64,000 nucleotides of DNA from Posidonia oceanica (GCA_037176725.1 JAZBRS010000074.1:60268001-60332000), one strand, 5' to 3'. Shown: positions 23,460-36,452, numbered from the stretch's first letter. The notes: a model not told the origin generated them from the sequence alone. Made by a program: numbers and translations.

Positions 23460-24820
23460 CCAATCATTCCAGGCGGCCCAATCATGATAAGGCTTGCACT
23501 TGTCATTCTGACCTCTTCCGGGTCTTGGTAGGGCTTGCACCTCTCAGTCCTAGCGCTCCGGTCTTTATTAGGCTTGCACTTATCATTCCTGACCTCTTCC
23601 TGGTCTTAATAGGGCATGCAACTATCATTCCTGTCGGTCCTATCTTGATTAGGCTTGCACTTATCATTCCAAACCTATTCCTGGTCTTGACAGGGCTTGC
23701 ACCTATCATACCTGGCGGTCCGATCTTCCCATGGCTTGCACTTATCATTCTTGACCTCTTCCTGGTCTTGGTAGGGCTCACACCAATCATTGCTGGCAGT
23801 CCGGTCATGATACGGCTTGCACTTATCGTTCCAGACATCTTTCTAGTCTTGATAGGGCTTGCACCTATCATACCTGGCGGTCCAGTGTTGATATGGCTTC
23901 CACATATCATTCCTGACCACTTCCTGGTCTTGGTAGGGCTTGCACCAATCATTCCTAGCGGTCCTGTCATGATAATGCTTGCTCTTATCATTCCTGACCT
24001 CTTCTCGGTCTTGTAGGCCATGCACCAATCATTCCAGGCGGTCCAGTCTTGGTAAGGCTTGCACTTATCATTCCCGCACTCTCCCTGGTCTTGGTAGGGC
24101 TTGCACAAATCATTTCTAGCTGTCCTGTCATGATAAGGCTTGCACTTATCATTCCTGACCTCTTCCTGGTCTTGGTAGGCTTCCACCAATCATTCCAAGC
24201 GGCCCAATCATGATAAGGCTTGCACTTGTCATTCTGACCTCTTCCGGGTCTTGGTAGGCCTTGCACCTCTCAGTCCTAGCGCTCCGGTCTTTATTAGGCT
24301 TGCACTTATCATTCCTGACCTCTTCCTGGTCCTAATTGGGCATGCAACTATCATTCCTGCCGGTCCTGTCTTGATTAGGCTTGCACTTATCATTCCAGAC
24401 CTATTCCTGGTCTTGACAGGGCTTGCACCTATCATTCCTGGCGGTCCGATCTTCCCATGGCTTGCACTTATCATTCCTGACCTCTTCCTGGTCTTGGTAG
24501 GGCTCACACCAATCATTGCTGGCGGTTCGGTCATGATACGGCTTGCACTTATCGTTCCAGACATCTTTCTAGTCTTGATAGGGCTTGCACCTATCATACC
24601 TGGCGGTCCGGTGTTGATATGGCTTGCACTGATCATTCCTGACCTCTTCCTAGTCTTGGTAGGGCTTGCACCAATCATTCCTAGCTGTCTTGTCATGATA
24701 AGGCTTGCACTGATCATTCCTGACCTCTTCCTGGTCTTGGTAGGCCATGCACCAACCATTCCTGGCGGTCCAGTCTTGGTAAGGCTTGCACTTATCATTC
24801 CCGCACTCTTCTTGGTCTTG
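23460..24820. repeat. Recent duplication with 726-bp period
   Basis: CGGCCCAATCATGATAAGG at 23,474 recurs at 24,200. Both are followed by the unusual CTCTCAGTCCTAGCGCTCC and GATCTTCCCATGG units. 726 is nine monomers minus 3 bp. Copy 1 is about 23,460-24,094 and copy 2 about 24,186-24,820. Confidence 0.75.
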
Positions 24821-27800
24821 TTAGGGCTTGCACTTATCATTCAGACCTCATCCAGCTCTTGGTAGGGCTTGCACCTATCATTCTAGGCGGTCCAGTTGTG
24901 ATAAGGCTTGCACTTATCATTCCTGACCTCTCCCTGGTCTTGGTAGGGCTTGCATCTATCATTCCGGGCGGTCTGGTAGTGATAAGGCTTGCAATTATCA
25001 TTCCTGACCTCTTCCAGGTCATGATAGGGCTTGCACCAATCATTCCTGGAGGTCTGGTCTTGATAAGGCTTGCACTTATCATTCCTGACATCTTCCCGAT
25101 CTTGAAAAGGCTTGCACTTATCAATCCAGGCCTCTTCCTGGTCATGATAGGGCTTGCACCTATCAGTCCAGGTTGTCTGGTCTTGATAAGGCTTGCACTT
25201 ATCCAAACTGAACTCTTCGTTGACTCTTCCTGGTCTAGATAGGGGTTGCACCTATCATTCCTGGCGGTCCGGTCATGATAAGGCTTGCACTTATCATTCC
25301 TGACCTCTTCCTGGCCTCTTCCTGGTCTTGATTGCGCTTGCACCTATCGTTCCTGGTGGTCCGATCTTGATAAGGCTTGCACTTATCATTCCAGAACTCT
25401 TCCTGGTCTTGGTGGGACTTACTCCAATCAATGAAGCGGTTTGGTCGTGACAAGCCATGCACATATCATTCCTGACGTCTTCCTGGTCATGATAGGGCTA
25501 GCACTTCTCATTCCTGGCGGTCCGGTCTTTATACGGCTTGCACGTATCAATCTTGACCTCATCCTGGTCATGCTAGGGCTTGCACCTTTCAATCCTAGCG
25601 GTTCGGTCATGATATGGCTTGCACTTATCATTCCTGGCCTCTTCCGTGTCTTGGTAGGGCTTGCACCAATCATTCCAAGCGGGCCGGTCATGATAAGGCT
25701 TGCACGTATCATACCTGACCTCTTCCAGGTCAAGAGTGGGCTTGCACCTATCATTCCTGGCGGTCCGGTATTGATAAGGCTTGCACTTATCATTCCTGAC
25801 CTCTTCCAGGTCTTGATTTGCCTTGCACCTATCATTCCTGACGGTCCGGTCATGATAAGGCTTGCACTTATCATTCCTGACCTCTTCCTAGTCATGATAG
25901 GGCTTGCACCTATCATACCTAGCGGTCCGGTCTTGATAAGGCTTGCACTTGTCATTCCTGACCTCTTCTTGGTCTTGGTAGGACTTGCACCATTCATTCC
26001 TGGCGGTCCAGTCATGATAAGGCTTGTACTTATCATTCCTGACCTCTTCCTGGCCTTGGTGGGCATGCACCAATCATTCCTGGCGGTCCAGTCTTGGCTG
26101 GGCTTGCACTTATCATTCCTGAACTCTTCTTGGTCTTGATAGGGCTTGCACCTACCATTCCTGGCGATTCGATCTTGATAAGGCTTGCACTTATCATTCA
26201 AAGCTCTTCCTGGTCTTCGTAGGGCTTGCACCTATCATTCCTGACCTCTCCCTGGTCATGGTAGGGCTTGCATCTATCATTCCGGGCGGTCTGGTAGTGA
26301 TAAGGCTTGCATTTATCATTCCTGACCTCTTCCAGGTCTTGATAGGGCTTGCACCTATCATTCCTAGAGGTCTGGTCTTGATAAGGCTCGCACTTGTCAT
26401 TCCTGACATCTTCCCGATCTTGGAAAGGCTTGCACTTATCATTCTAGGCCTCTTCCAAGTCATCACAGGACTTGCACCAATCCGTCTAGGCTATCCGGTC
26501 ATGATAAGGTTTGCACTTATCAATACTGAACTCATCCTAGCCTCTACCTGGTCTAGATAGGGGTTGCACCTGTCATTCCTGGCGGTCCGGTCATGATAAG
26601 GGTTGCACTTATCATTCCTGGCCTCTTCCTGGTCTAGATTGTGCTTGCACCTATCATTCCTGGTGGTCCAGTCCTGATAAGGCTTGCACTTATCATTCCT
26701 GATCTCTTCCTGGTCTTGGTAGGGCTTACCCCTATCACTCCAGGCGATTCGGTCTTGATAAGGCATGCACATATCAATCCTGACGTCTTCCTAGTCATGA
26801 TTGGGCTAGCACCTCTCATTCCTGGCGGTCCGATCTTGAAACGGCTTGCTCTTATCTTTCCTGACCTCTTCCTGGTCATGGTAGGGCTTGCACCTATCAT
26901 CCTAGCAGTCCGGTCTTGATATGGCTTGCGCTTATCATTCCTGGCCTCTTCGGGGTCTTGATAGGGCTTGCACCAATCATTCCAGGCGGTCCGGTCAAGA
27001 TAAGGATTGCACTTATCATTCCTGACCATTTCCAGGTCTTGATAGGGCATGCACTATCCTTCCTGGCGGTCCGGTATTGATAAGGCTGGCACTTATCATT
27101 CCTGACCTCTTCCTTGTCTTGATAGGGCTTGCACCTATCATTACTGGCGGTCCAGTCTTGATACGGCTTGCACTTAACATTCCTGACCTCTTCCTGGTCC
27201 AGATAGGGCTTGCACCTATCATTCCCGGCGGTCCGGTCCTGATAAGGCTTGCACTTATCATTCCTAACCTCTTCCAAGTCAAGACAGGGCTTGCACCTAT
27301 CATTCCAGGTGGTCCGGTCTTAATATGGCAAGTCTTATCATTCCTGACCTCTTCCTGGTCTTGATAGGGCTTGCACCTATCATTCCTGGCGGTCCAGTCA
27401 TGATAAGGCTTGTACTTATCGTTCCTGACCTCTTCTTGGTCTTGGTGGGCATGCACCAATCATTCCTGGCGGTCTAGTCTTGGTAGGGCTTGCACTTATC
27501 ATTCCTGAACTCTTCTTGGTCTAGACAGGGCTTGCACCTTTCATTTCTGGCGATCCGATCTTGATAAGGCTGGCACTTATCATTCAAAGCTCTTCCTGGT
27601 CTTCGTAAGGCTTGCACCTATAATTCCTGACCTCTCCCAGGTCATGGTAGGGCTTGCATCTATCATTCCGGGCGGTCAGGTTGTGATAAGGCTTGCATTT
27701 AACATTCCTGACCTCTTCCAAGTCTTGATAGGGCTTGCACCTATCATTCCTAGAGGTCTGGTCTTGATAAGGCTCGCCCTTGTCATTCCTGACATCTTCC

Positions 27801-30698
27801 CGATCTAGGAAAGGCTTGCACTTATCATTCCAGGCACTTATCAATCCATCTAGGCTGTCCGGTCGTGATAAGGCTTGCACTTATCAATACTGAACTCTTC
27901 CTAGCCTCTTCTTGGTCTAGATAGGGGTTGCACCTACCATTCCTGGCGGTCCGATCATGATAGGGATTGCACTTATCATTCCTGACCTCTTCCTGGTCTA
28001 GATTGTGCTTGCACCTATCATTCCGGGTGGTCCGGTCCTGATAAGGCTTGCACTTATCATTCCAGACCTCTTCCAGGTCTTGGTAGGGCTTACACCTATC
28101 ATTCTAGGCGGTTCAGTCTTGATAAGGCAGGCACATATCATTCCTGACGTCTTCCTGGTCATGATTCGGCTAGCACCTCTCATTCCTGGCAGTCCGGTCT
28201 TGATACGGCTTGCACTTATCATTCCTGACCTCTTCCTGGTCATGGTAGGGCTTGCACCTATCATTCCTAGCGGTCCGGTCATGATATGGCTTGCACATAT
28301 CATTCCTGGCCTCTTCGGGGTTTTGATAGGGCTTGCACCAATCATTCCTTACGGTCCGGTCAAGATAAGGACTGCACCTATCATTCCTAACCATTTCGAG
28401 GTCTTGAAAGGGCATGCACTATCATTCCTGGCGGTCCGGTATTGATAAGGTTGGCACTTATCTTTCCTGACCTCTTCCTGGTCTTGATAGGGCTTGCACC
28501 TATCATTACGGGCGGTCCGGTCTTGGTAAGGCTTGCACTTAACATTTCTGACCTCTTCCTGGTCCTGATAGGGCTTGCACCTATCATTCCTAGCGGTCCA
28601 GTCCTGATAAGGCTTGCACTTATCATTCCTGACCTCTTCCAAGTCATGACAGGGCTTGCACCTATCATTCCAGGTGGTCCGGTCGTGATAAGGCATGCAC
28701 TTATCATTCCTGACCTCTTCCTGGTCTTGATAGTGCTTGCACCTATCATTCCTGGCGGTCCGGTCTTGATGAGGCTTGCACTTGTCATTCCTGACCTATT
28801 CCTGGTCTTGGTGGGGCTCACACCTATCATTGCTGGCGGTCCGGTCATGATAAGGCATGCACTTGTCATTCATGACAGGGCTTGCACGTATCATTCCTAG
28901 CTGTCCAGTCTTGACAAGGCTTGCACTTATCATTCCTAACCTCTTCCTGGTCTTGGTAGGGCTCACACCTATCATTGCTGGCGGTCCGGTCATGATAAGG
29001 CTTGCACTTATCATTCATGACCTCTTCCTAGTCATGATAGGGCTTGCACCAATCATACCTAGTGGACCGATCTTGATAAGGCTTGCCCTTATCATTCCTG
29101 ACCTCTTCCCAGTCTTGGAAAGGCTTGCACTTATCATTACAGGCCTCTTCAGGGTCTAGATAGGGCTTGCACCTAACTGTCCAGGCGGTGCGGTCTTGAT
29201 GAGGCTTGCACTTATCATACCTGAACTCTACCTAGCCTCTTCCTGGTCTAGTGCGGGGTTGCTCCTATCATTCCTAGTGGTCCGGTCTTGATATGGCTTG
29301 CACCTAGCAGTACTGAGCTCTTCCTTGTTTTGATAGGGCTTGCACCTATCATTCCTAGCGGTCCGGTCATGATGAGCCTTGAACACATCATTCCTAACCT
29401 CTTCCTTGTCTTGGTAGGGCTTGCACCTATCATTCCTGGTGGTCCGGTCGTGTTAAGGCTCACACTAATTAGTCCAGACCTCATCCAGGTCATGATAGGG
29501 CGTGCACCTATCATTCCCGGCGGTGCGGTCTTGATAAGGCTTGCACTTATCATTCCTGACCTCTTCCTGGTCTTGATAGGGCTAGCACGTGTCATTCTTG
29601 GCGGTCCGATCTTGGTAAGGCTTGCACTTATCATTCCTGACCTCTTCTTGGTCTTGATACAGCTTGCACCTACCTTTCCTGGTGGTACGGTCTTGATAAG
29701 GCTTGCACATATCATTCCTGACCACATCTTGGTCTTGGTAGGGCTTGCACCTATCATTCTCGGCGGTCTGGTCTTGATAAGGCTTGCACTAATCATACCT
29801 ACCCAATTGCTGGTCTTGGTGAGGCTTGCACCTATCATTCATGGCGGTCTGGTCTGGATAAGGCATGCACTTAACTTTGCTGACCTCTTCCTCGTCTTGA
29901 TAGGGCTTGCTCCAATCATTCTTGGCGGTCTGGTCCTGGTAAGGCTTGCACTTATCATTTCTGACCTCTTCCTAGTCATGATAGGGCTTGCACCTATCAT
30001 TCCTGGCTATTCGGTCTTGATAACGGACGCACTTATCATTCCTAACCTCGTCATGGTCTTGGTAGGGCTTGCACCTATCGTTCTTGGTGGTCCGGTCTTG
30101 ATTAGGCAAGCACTCATCATTCCAAACTGATTCCTGGTCATGACAGCACTTGCACCTATCATTCTTGGCGGTCCGATCTTGACAAGACTTGCACTTTTCA
30201 CTCCTGACCTCTTCCTGGTCTTGATAGGGCTTGCACCTATCATTCCTGGCGGTCCGGTCCTAATAAGGCTTGCACTTATCAATTCTGACCTCTTCCTTGT
30301 CATGACAGGGCTTGCACCTATCATTCCTGGCGGTCTGGTCTTGATAAGGCTTGCACTTAACATTCCTGGCCTCTTCCGGGTGTTGATAGGGCATGCACCT
30401 ATCATTCCTGCCGGTCCGGTCTTGATAAGGCTTGCACTTTCATTCCTGACCTCTTCCAAGCCTTGATTGGGCTCGCACCTATCAGTCCTGGCGGTCCGTT
30501 CATGATAAGGCTTGCACTTATCAATCCTGACCTCTTCCTGGTCTTTATAGGGCTTGCACCTATCATTCCTGCAGTCTGGTCTTGATAAGCCTTGTACTTA
30601 TCATTCCTGACCTCTTCCTAGTCATGACAGGGCTTGCACCTATCGTTCCTGGCGGTCCGGTCTTGATAACGCATGCACTTATCGTTCCTGACCCCTTG

Positions 30699-30703
30699 CT
30701 TGT
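30699..30703. repeat. Left target duplication of e2 (CTTGT)
   Basis: Identical to 36492-36496. The empty paralogous site near 46,036-46,040 has the sequence only once (CTTCTTTGTCTTGAT). Confidence 0.9.
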
Positions 30704-32272
30704 TGTTGACACCCCATCTTGACAGGCTTGGATCCTTGGAGCCCTCCTGGCAATTGCTGGACTCAAACCTAACCCAAAACCAAACCCTAATCCCCTTCTT
30801 TACCCTCCAAAATCAGCCCATCTTGACCTAAGCCTTTACCCCTCTTCCCAAGCTCAAAACCTAACCAAAACTCATAGGAGAACCCACCAACACCCACTTA
30901 GCAAGCCTACCCAAGAACCTAGAAATTTCCAAACCTAGACCATTCCCAAAAACCCTAGAAAACTTAGGTGAAACTCCCCTTTTTCTACACCTTAAAACCC
31001 CTCCAAAACCTTCTTAGAATCAAACCAAAACTTCAGGAGCAACACCTCAAACCCTAGACTGCCTACCCACCAATTTTCACCCCATTCCAAGACCCTTAAG
31101 CCCCCCTTTCATCCAAATTATCCTTTTCTCTCTCTGTGATTATCATTTTCTCTCTCCTCTCTCTCTCCTGATTATCATCTCTCTTTTCATCCCCTTTTTG
31201 CCCCTTTTCTGGCCTGACTGTGGGCCCCCTTTGTACTTCTATCCATTCTCTATCTTATTCCTATTTTTACTTTATTTTTAGCTTTTTTTCCTGAATTTTA
31301 AAAATCATTTCTCTCCAACCTATCTCTTTTCCTTTTATTTCCCTCTTTTTCCCTTTTCCTTCTTCCTTCTCTTTTCCTTTGCCTTCTCTTGCAAAAATCC
31401 ATGAAAACCCCTAAAAATCTGTAAAACCCCAAAATATAAAAGAAACAAATCAGAACCCTAAGAAAAACAATTAAAAAACATTAAACAAGCAATTAAAAAA
31501 AAACTTAACTAAATCAAACCAAAAGGAAAACCAAGCATGTAAGCTAAAAAATGCAAAACAAATCAAAAGAAAACACTGAAAAATCAAGGAAAAAACTAAA
31601 ATAAAATCAAAACCTACCAAAAGTAAAAACCCCATCAGAAGAATTAAAAAACAAACCCTAATGAGAAGAATTAAAAATCAAACACTAAAACAAGTAATTA
31701 GGGAAGCAAAAGACTTAACTTAATAAACATAAGAAGAACAACATAAGAACTTAATTAAAAAAAAAGGGAAAAGAAAAACACACTTAAAAGACTTAAAAAC
31801 ACCCCATCAAACCAGGGAAATCTAACTAAAAACTTCAAGAAAAATCAACAAATAAAAATCAAAGCATAACTTAAAAGACTTAAGAAAGAAAAAAAACCTA
31901 AGAAGGCTAAGACTTAAAAACCTAAAAACAACCCTGGTTAATACGAAAATAAATCCTAAAAAACCCTAATCAATATCCTAAGTGCCCAACAAGGGAAACA
32001 CAATTTTTAAAACAATTTAAAAAAGGTTTAACAAACATTTAATCAAGTGAAAACTAATTAAAAGCAAAACCAAAACTCTAAAACCCTAATCAAGTCCAAA
32101 ACACATTAATCAACCCAAAATGGTCATTAAAAAATCTAATTAAAATCCTAATTCACAACTCAGCCTTCCTAGTATTTTTATTTATTTTTAGTTCATTTAT
32201 ATTAATTTTATTTCCCCATCCTACCCCTTCTTTCTTTCTTATTTCTCTTCTTTCTTTCTTTCTTTTCCTTAC

Positions 32273-32278
32273 TGGGCC
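32273..32278 (+). promoter_or_regulatory. TGGGCC motif in U3 of e2
   Basis: Sits in TGGGCCCGTCGGCCCA inside a TTTC-rich tract, aligned with 5979 in e1. Confidence 0.35.
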
Positions 32279-32614
32279 CGTCGGCCCATTTCTCTTTTTC
32301 CTTCATTTTTTCCTTCTTTTTCTCGGCCTGCAGCACAGTCCAGCCCGCCTTTCTTCTTCCTCCTTCCTCTTCCCTCAGTCGGCGTTTCCACCGGTTTTCT
32401 CTCCCGCGAGCGGCCTGCAACAGAGTTCCCTCCACCCATTCAAATTCGAAGTCCTCCATCCTATCACCTACAGAGCTCGCTGCTTCTCCTCCATCTCAGC
32501 GTCTTTCCCGGAGGCATTGAATGCCGGTCGACTCGCCGACATCCATCGCGTCTGCTGCAGTGTCGCCGGTTGAATTCAAAAGCTTCCAGCGCGCCAGCAG
32601 CCGGCCTCCTCCTC

Positions 32615-32624
32615 ATTTTAAAAC
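32615..32624 (+). promoter_or_regulatory. TATA-like box of e2 (ATTTTAAAAC)
   Basis: Follows CCAGCGCGCCAGCAGCCGG, the same block that precedes the e1 box. Weaker as a TATA match than e3. Confidence 0.35.
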
Positions 32625-33569
32625 CTTCGTCCATCAGCAACCATCTTCAGTTGGCAATCAGTGTGAGCAATCAAAGAGAACCAGCAGTTAGCGAACCAGA
32701 GACCGATTCCAGAGCGTTCTCCCCACCTGAGCGACCTTCCTCCTTCTTCCTCTCTGCCTCCTCCAATTTCCAGAAAGAGAGAGCAGTGAGGGAGAGCCTG
32801 AGAGAGTTCTTGGCATCCCGGAGAGAGGCCACCCATTCCAGAGCCATTCCCCACCCAATTCTTCTCCTTTTCCTCCTGAAATCCGCGGCAGACCCTTCTC
32901 CTTCTTTTCCAATAACCCAGCACCACTTCAAGCCTCCATTCATCTCCCAATTGATCCCCCAAGTTCACCCAGCAACCCAGCTATCTCCCTCCACCATCCC
33001 ATTGCCTTTCCACTGCACGAAACACCTTCAAATCACCTTGAAACTCCAACTGTAAATCCAACCCAACCCACTCCAGAATTGCCTTCACCCCAGCCCGCGG
33101 CTTCCTTCCAAACTCCACCCAGAGATTCATTGAACCTCCACCTTTCCAGAGCCCCCGACCTCGAACCCAACCATCCACCACAGCTTCCAACCTTCACCAC
33201 AAACACCTGCACCTCCCATAGACCCGAAAATCGCCCATCATCCAAACTCCACCTACGCTCTCCAGAAAGCCAATCCAACCCTCCAGCTTCACTCTCCAGA
33301 CCTCCAGCAACCTCCCGGAAGGTTCCATCCAACCAGACGAGCAGCAACACTTCCCCCTCACCTCCGGTCACTCTGCTGAACCCAAAAGGTGCCAAATCGC
33401 TGCCCGAGCTTCGGAGCTCGCGTCCGGACGTCTGGGAAGCACCGGAAGCTTGCTCTGAGCCAGCCCCAACCTCCGCGAGCGCCCGACAGTCGCCGTTGCA
33501 ACCGCACGAACTTCGCCGGCCAGCCTTGATACTGCTGAGGTCGGGAGGACGCACTAGGCGCCACCGCAG

Positions 33570-33891
33570 GTATTTCCTTACCTTCCCCGCTCTCTCTCCT
33601 CCTCCTGCTGCTTCCCCGCCGATCAGAGTCAGCTTCCAAGCCTTCCTGCTCCGTCCTTGACTCGCCGGTCTTCCTGTCTTCTCCGGCGCCGGTCCCCTGA
33701 TCTCCGGACGTTCCAGTCAGTGGAACGATGCCCTGGCGATCTTCGGAGCTCCGCGCGGTCGCCGGCTACGCCCTCCGCCAATCTGCGCCTCCTCAGCCTC
33801 CCCTGTCGGCGGCCACGAGCTCTGATGGCTTTGTGCTACAGTGCTCGTCGCCGTCGACGAACACTGTGCATTTATTTTCTTAATTATAAAG
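33570..33891 (+). other. Possible leader intron of e2
   Basis: Donor-like GCAG|GTATTT at 33570. The acceptor side (TAATTATAAAG, ending 33891) is poorer than in e1 and e3, so splicing here would be doubtful. Confidence 0.2.
33709..33727 (+). other. 7-bp hairpin in the e2 leader
   Basis: Same stem (CGTTCCA/TGGAACG) and loop (GTCAG) as e1 although nearby sequence has diverged. Confidence 0.45.
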
Positions 33892-33924
33892 TTTCTGTGT
33901 GAATATTGCATGTTTGCCTTAAGT

Positions 33925-34560
33925 TTCTTAATTTTTGCGTTTCAGTCCTCTGCTCATTTAATATGCTTAGTTTTTTAATTAAAAACCATGCCAAATTTCA
34001 CTAAGTGTTCTTGTTTTGCTGTATTTTCTAATCAGTCCTTTTACTGTGCGTTCTAGTTGTAATTTTTTATGTTTTAGCCCCTCTGCTTTTAATTTTTGCA
34101 TCCAGGTCCTGCAGTAGTTTATTTAATTTAAATGCATTGATTTTGCCATACTGCATTGCATTCTGGCCCCTTGCATGTTTCTGTTTTTATATTTAGGTCC
34201 ATGCACTGTAGAAACTTAGGTTTTATTTTTTATTTTTGCTTGTTGTATTGCATTTTCTTCCCTCTGTTTTCTAGCATTTGCATTTAGGTCCATTTTAAAT
34301 GGACAGTAACTATTTGCATGCATTTTTGCTTACTGCATTGCAATTTGGCCCCTGTTTTTTTAAAAATTGCACATCAGTCCTTTATCAGTGTTTTCAGAGC
34401 ATATTTACCATACAAAATTGCATATTTGACCCCTGCATGATTTAAAAATCACACGTAGGTCCTTGCATCTTTTAAAAAACCATGTAAAAAGACTGTTTTG
34501 CCCCTAAAGTTGCATCTTAGCTCCTATGCTTACAAAATTGCATATAGACCCTCCACTTGC
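33925..34560 (+). repeat. Degenerate TTGCATT repeat zone in e2
   Basis: Recurring TTTGCATTTAGGTCC, GCATCCAGGTCC and GCACATCAGTCC words at loose 60-70 bp spacing, colinear with the e1 zone. Confidence 0.6.
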
Positions 34561-35103
34561 ATTCCCAGACTCCCCAGAACTCTGTTTTCTGGAAAATTTG
34601 CATTTTAGACCCTAGTTTTTTCCAAAATAGCCTTCTGATCTTTTTTTGTTTTCAAAACTTCTTCCAATGCATACCCTCTTTTCTAATTAGCTTTCTGAGC
34701 CCAGTCTTTTGCAAAATGACCCTCTGCCCTCTCCCGTTTTCAAAACCCTCCTCTGTGGACCCCATCTTTTGTGAAAATTTGCATTTTAGCCCCTTTTCTT
34801 TTTCGAAAATGCTTTTGAACTCCTGTCTTTTCCAAGTTTGTTCCCCTTGTTTCTTCTTGCTTGTGCATGCATTCTGCATTCATTTAGCCTTGCATTTTAG
34901 CATCCTTTTGCACACACTAAGTCCCTTTAGCTCCCTTTCACCTGGGAGGACCTTTTACACACCCCTAGGACCTCCTGAACACCTAGATCTGCTTTTTTCC
35001 CCTGTTCTGGCCTTCCTGCCTTGAAGCTGCGACATCTTCTGATCCGGCCGTTGGATCTTCTCAAGTAAGCTGCCCAGGTGACCGCAGCGAAGCGCTCTTC
35101 AGC

Positions 35104-35146
35104 ATGGACCAAGCAGATCTCAGATCAGGCTCCCGGATTTCCAGGC
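35104..35146 (+). other. ATG-to-donor segment in e2
   Basis: Frame MDQADLRSGSRIS from the ATG at 35104 to CAG|GCATGT. The donor dinucleotide is GC rather than GT, usable in principle but weaker. Confidence 0.2.
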
Positions 35147-35613
35147 ATGTCCTCCTGAACCCCTGCATTGCATTCATTTGCATGCCATTTGCATAGTTTT
35201 CCTCGTTTTCGATTTCTGTTTCTTTGAGCATGTAGAATAGGGCCCCTTCTTCTTGTCTATCAACTCAGATCCCTGTTTCGCATTTCCCTGTGGGTTTTGT
35301 GTTGAGTTTTCCCTGGATTTACCACTTAATGTGACTTTCTTCCCCCTTTTTCACGATCCGATTGCATCGCGAGCTTTGGGCAGCATGCGAGACACACCGT
35401 GGAACGGTTTAGTGGGAAATGGTCGCAAAAGAGGTGGTAATCCCTCCGTTTGCTCACTCTCCCCTTTGTAGGTCTTCACACCTACCCTGGGTGGTCCTAA
35501 ACAATGTCTGTTCTTACACACACATTGTTTTGCTCCTCTTTGGCATCTTCTGATCTCTTCTTTGCATTTAGCATTCGCTCAGTTTTCCGAGGTTTTATCT
35601 CGCAGCTTTTGGC

Positions 35614-35850
35614 GCCGTTTTGCGTACCCGTTCCCGTTTTGGCACCGTTTTGCCTGCCTGCTTTGTCTTTCGCGTCGTTTTGGGCGCTCGCCCTGTTTTT
35701 GGCATAGTTTTGCGTGCCCGTCACCGTCTTTTGCACCGATTTGCGAGCCGCCTTGCTTTCTCGCTCGTTTTGCGTGTCGATCTTGACTTTTTGCACCGTT
35801 TTGCGCGCTTTCTTGTTTTTCGCCTCGTTTTGCGTGTTTTACGCCGTTTT
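35614..35850 (+). repeat. 30-bp minisatellite in e2 (about 8 units)
   Basis: Same GTTTTGCGTGCCCG-type unit as e1 but about two units shorter, so copy number has changed between LTRs. Confidence 0.85.
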
Positions 35851-36156
35851 CCCCTGCATGTCGATTGCATTGCATGGTTTTACCGTTGTTTTGCTTTTTC
35901 GCCTGCATTTGCATATAGGGCTGTGATGCTTACAGTCTGGAGTTCTCACGAGCCAGGTTTCGCCCGGTTCGGAACACAGACAGCGTAGCTGAGCATTTAG
36001 AAAGCACGTTTACTTCCTTGCCCTGCATCTCTCCACTTAGAGCACACCTTGAGCATTCATTTAGGCATTCATAGGCACATAGGCATTCAATCCTGCATTT
36101 CCCTGCGTATGCGAGCGTAAGCCTAGAAAGACCGATTCTCGGGCGTGTCGGGGGTG

Positions 36157-36188
36157 CCTAACACCTTCCCCGCACGTAACAGGAGTCC
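36157..36188 (+). other. Tat/Ogre U5 motif in e2
   Basis: CCTAACACCTTCCCCGCACG, then TAACAGGAGTCC, preceded by GGGGGTG, which is closer to the usual family form than e1. Confidence 0.65.
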
Positions 36189-36367
36189 TTGCCCTGTCTT
36201 TTGGCCCGCAATGACCGTACTGCCCTTATCCTAGGCTAGAGTCATCTCATTTGCATGTATTTGCGTTTGTTTCCTTTGCATTGCTTTGCTTTGCATTTCT
36301 TGCTTGGTTTTGCGTGTTAATTCACGCATTTCCCCCGGTTTTCCTTGTCTCCCGTTAATAGACATGG

Positions 36368-36378
36368 TGGCGACTCTG
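36368..36378 (+). other. Primer-site-like TGGCGACTCTG inside e2
   Basis: Same position relative to the LTR end as in e1. Confidence 0.5.
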
Positions 36379-36452
36379 ATTTGTCTTATCTTTCTCTTTT
36401 CTCCTCGATTTCAAGTGTTTTCGAGTCGAGCCTCTTCCTCGGATCCAATCGC

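Larger units (their letters stand above)
10106..30703. repeat. 81-bp satellite array, segment A2
   Basis: About 254 monomers by length, the longest uninterrupted stretch in the window. Landmark units recur: a GCTTGCAT unit near 11812, 15812, 16857, 20840 and 24948 shows a super-repeat of about 4.0-4.1 kb with one extra 1,045-bp tandem copy. From about 27.9 kb to the end it is colinear with 43.25-46.04 kb at an offset of 15,341 to 15,338 bp. Open frames up to about 410 codons occur on both strands because 81 = 3 x 27. They stop at recurrent variant units carrying a TAG (TCTAGATAG) or a small indel. The segment ends at e2. Confidence 0.97.

Noticed and set aside
33079..33660. 193-codon frame in the e2 leader
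   Set aside because: Not conserved with e1 or e3 in sequence or frame. Low-complexity proline/serine composition.
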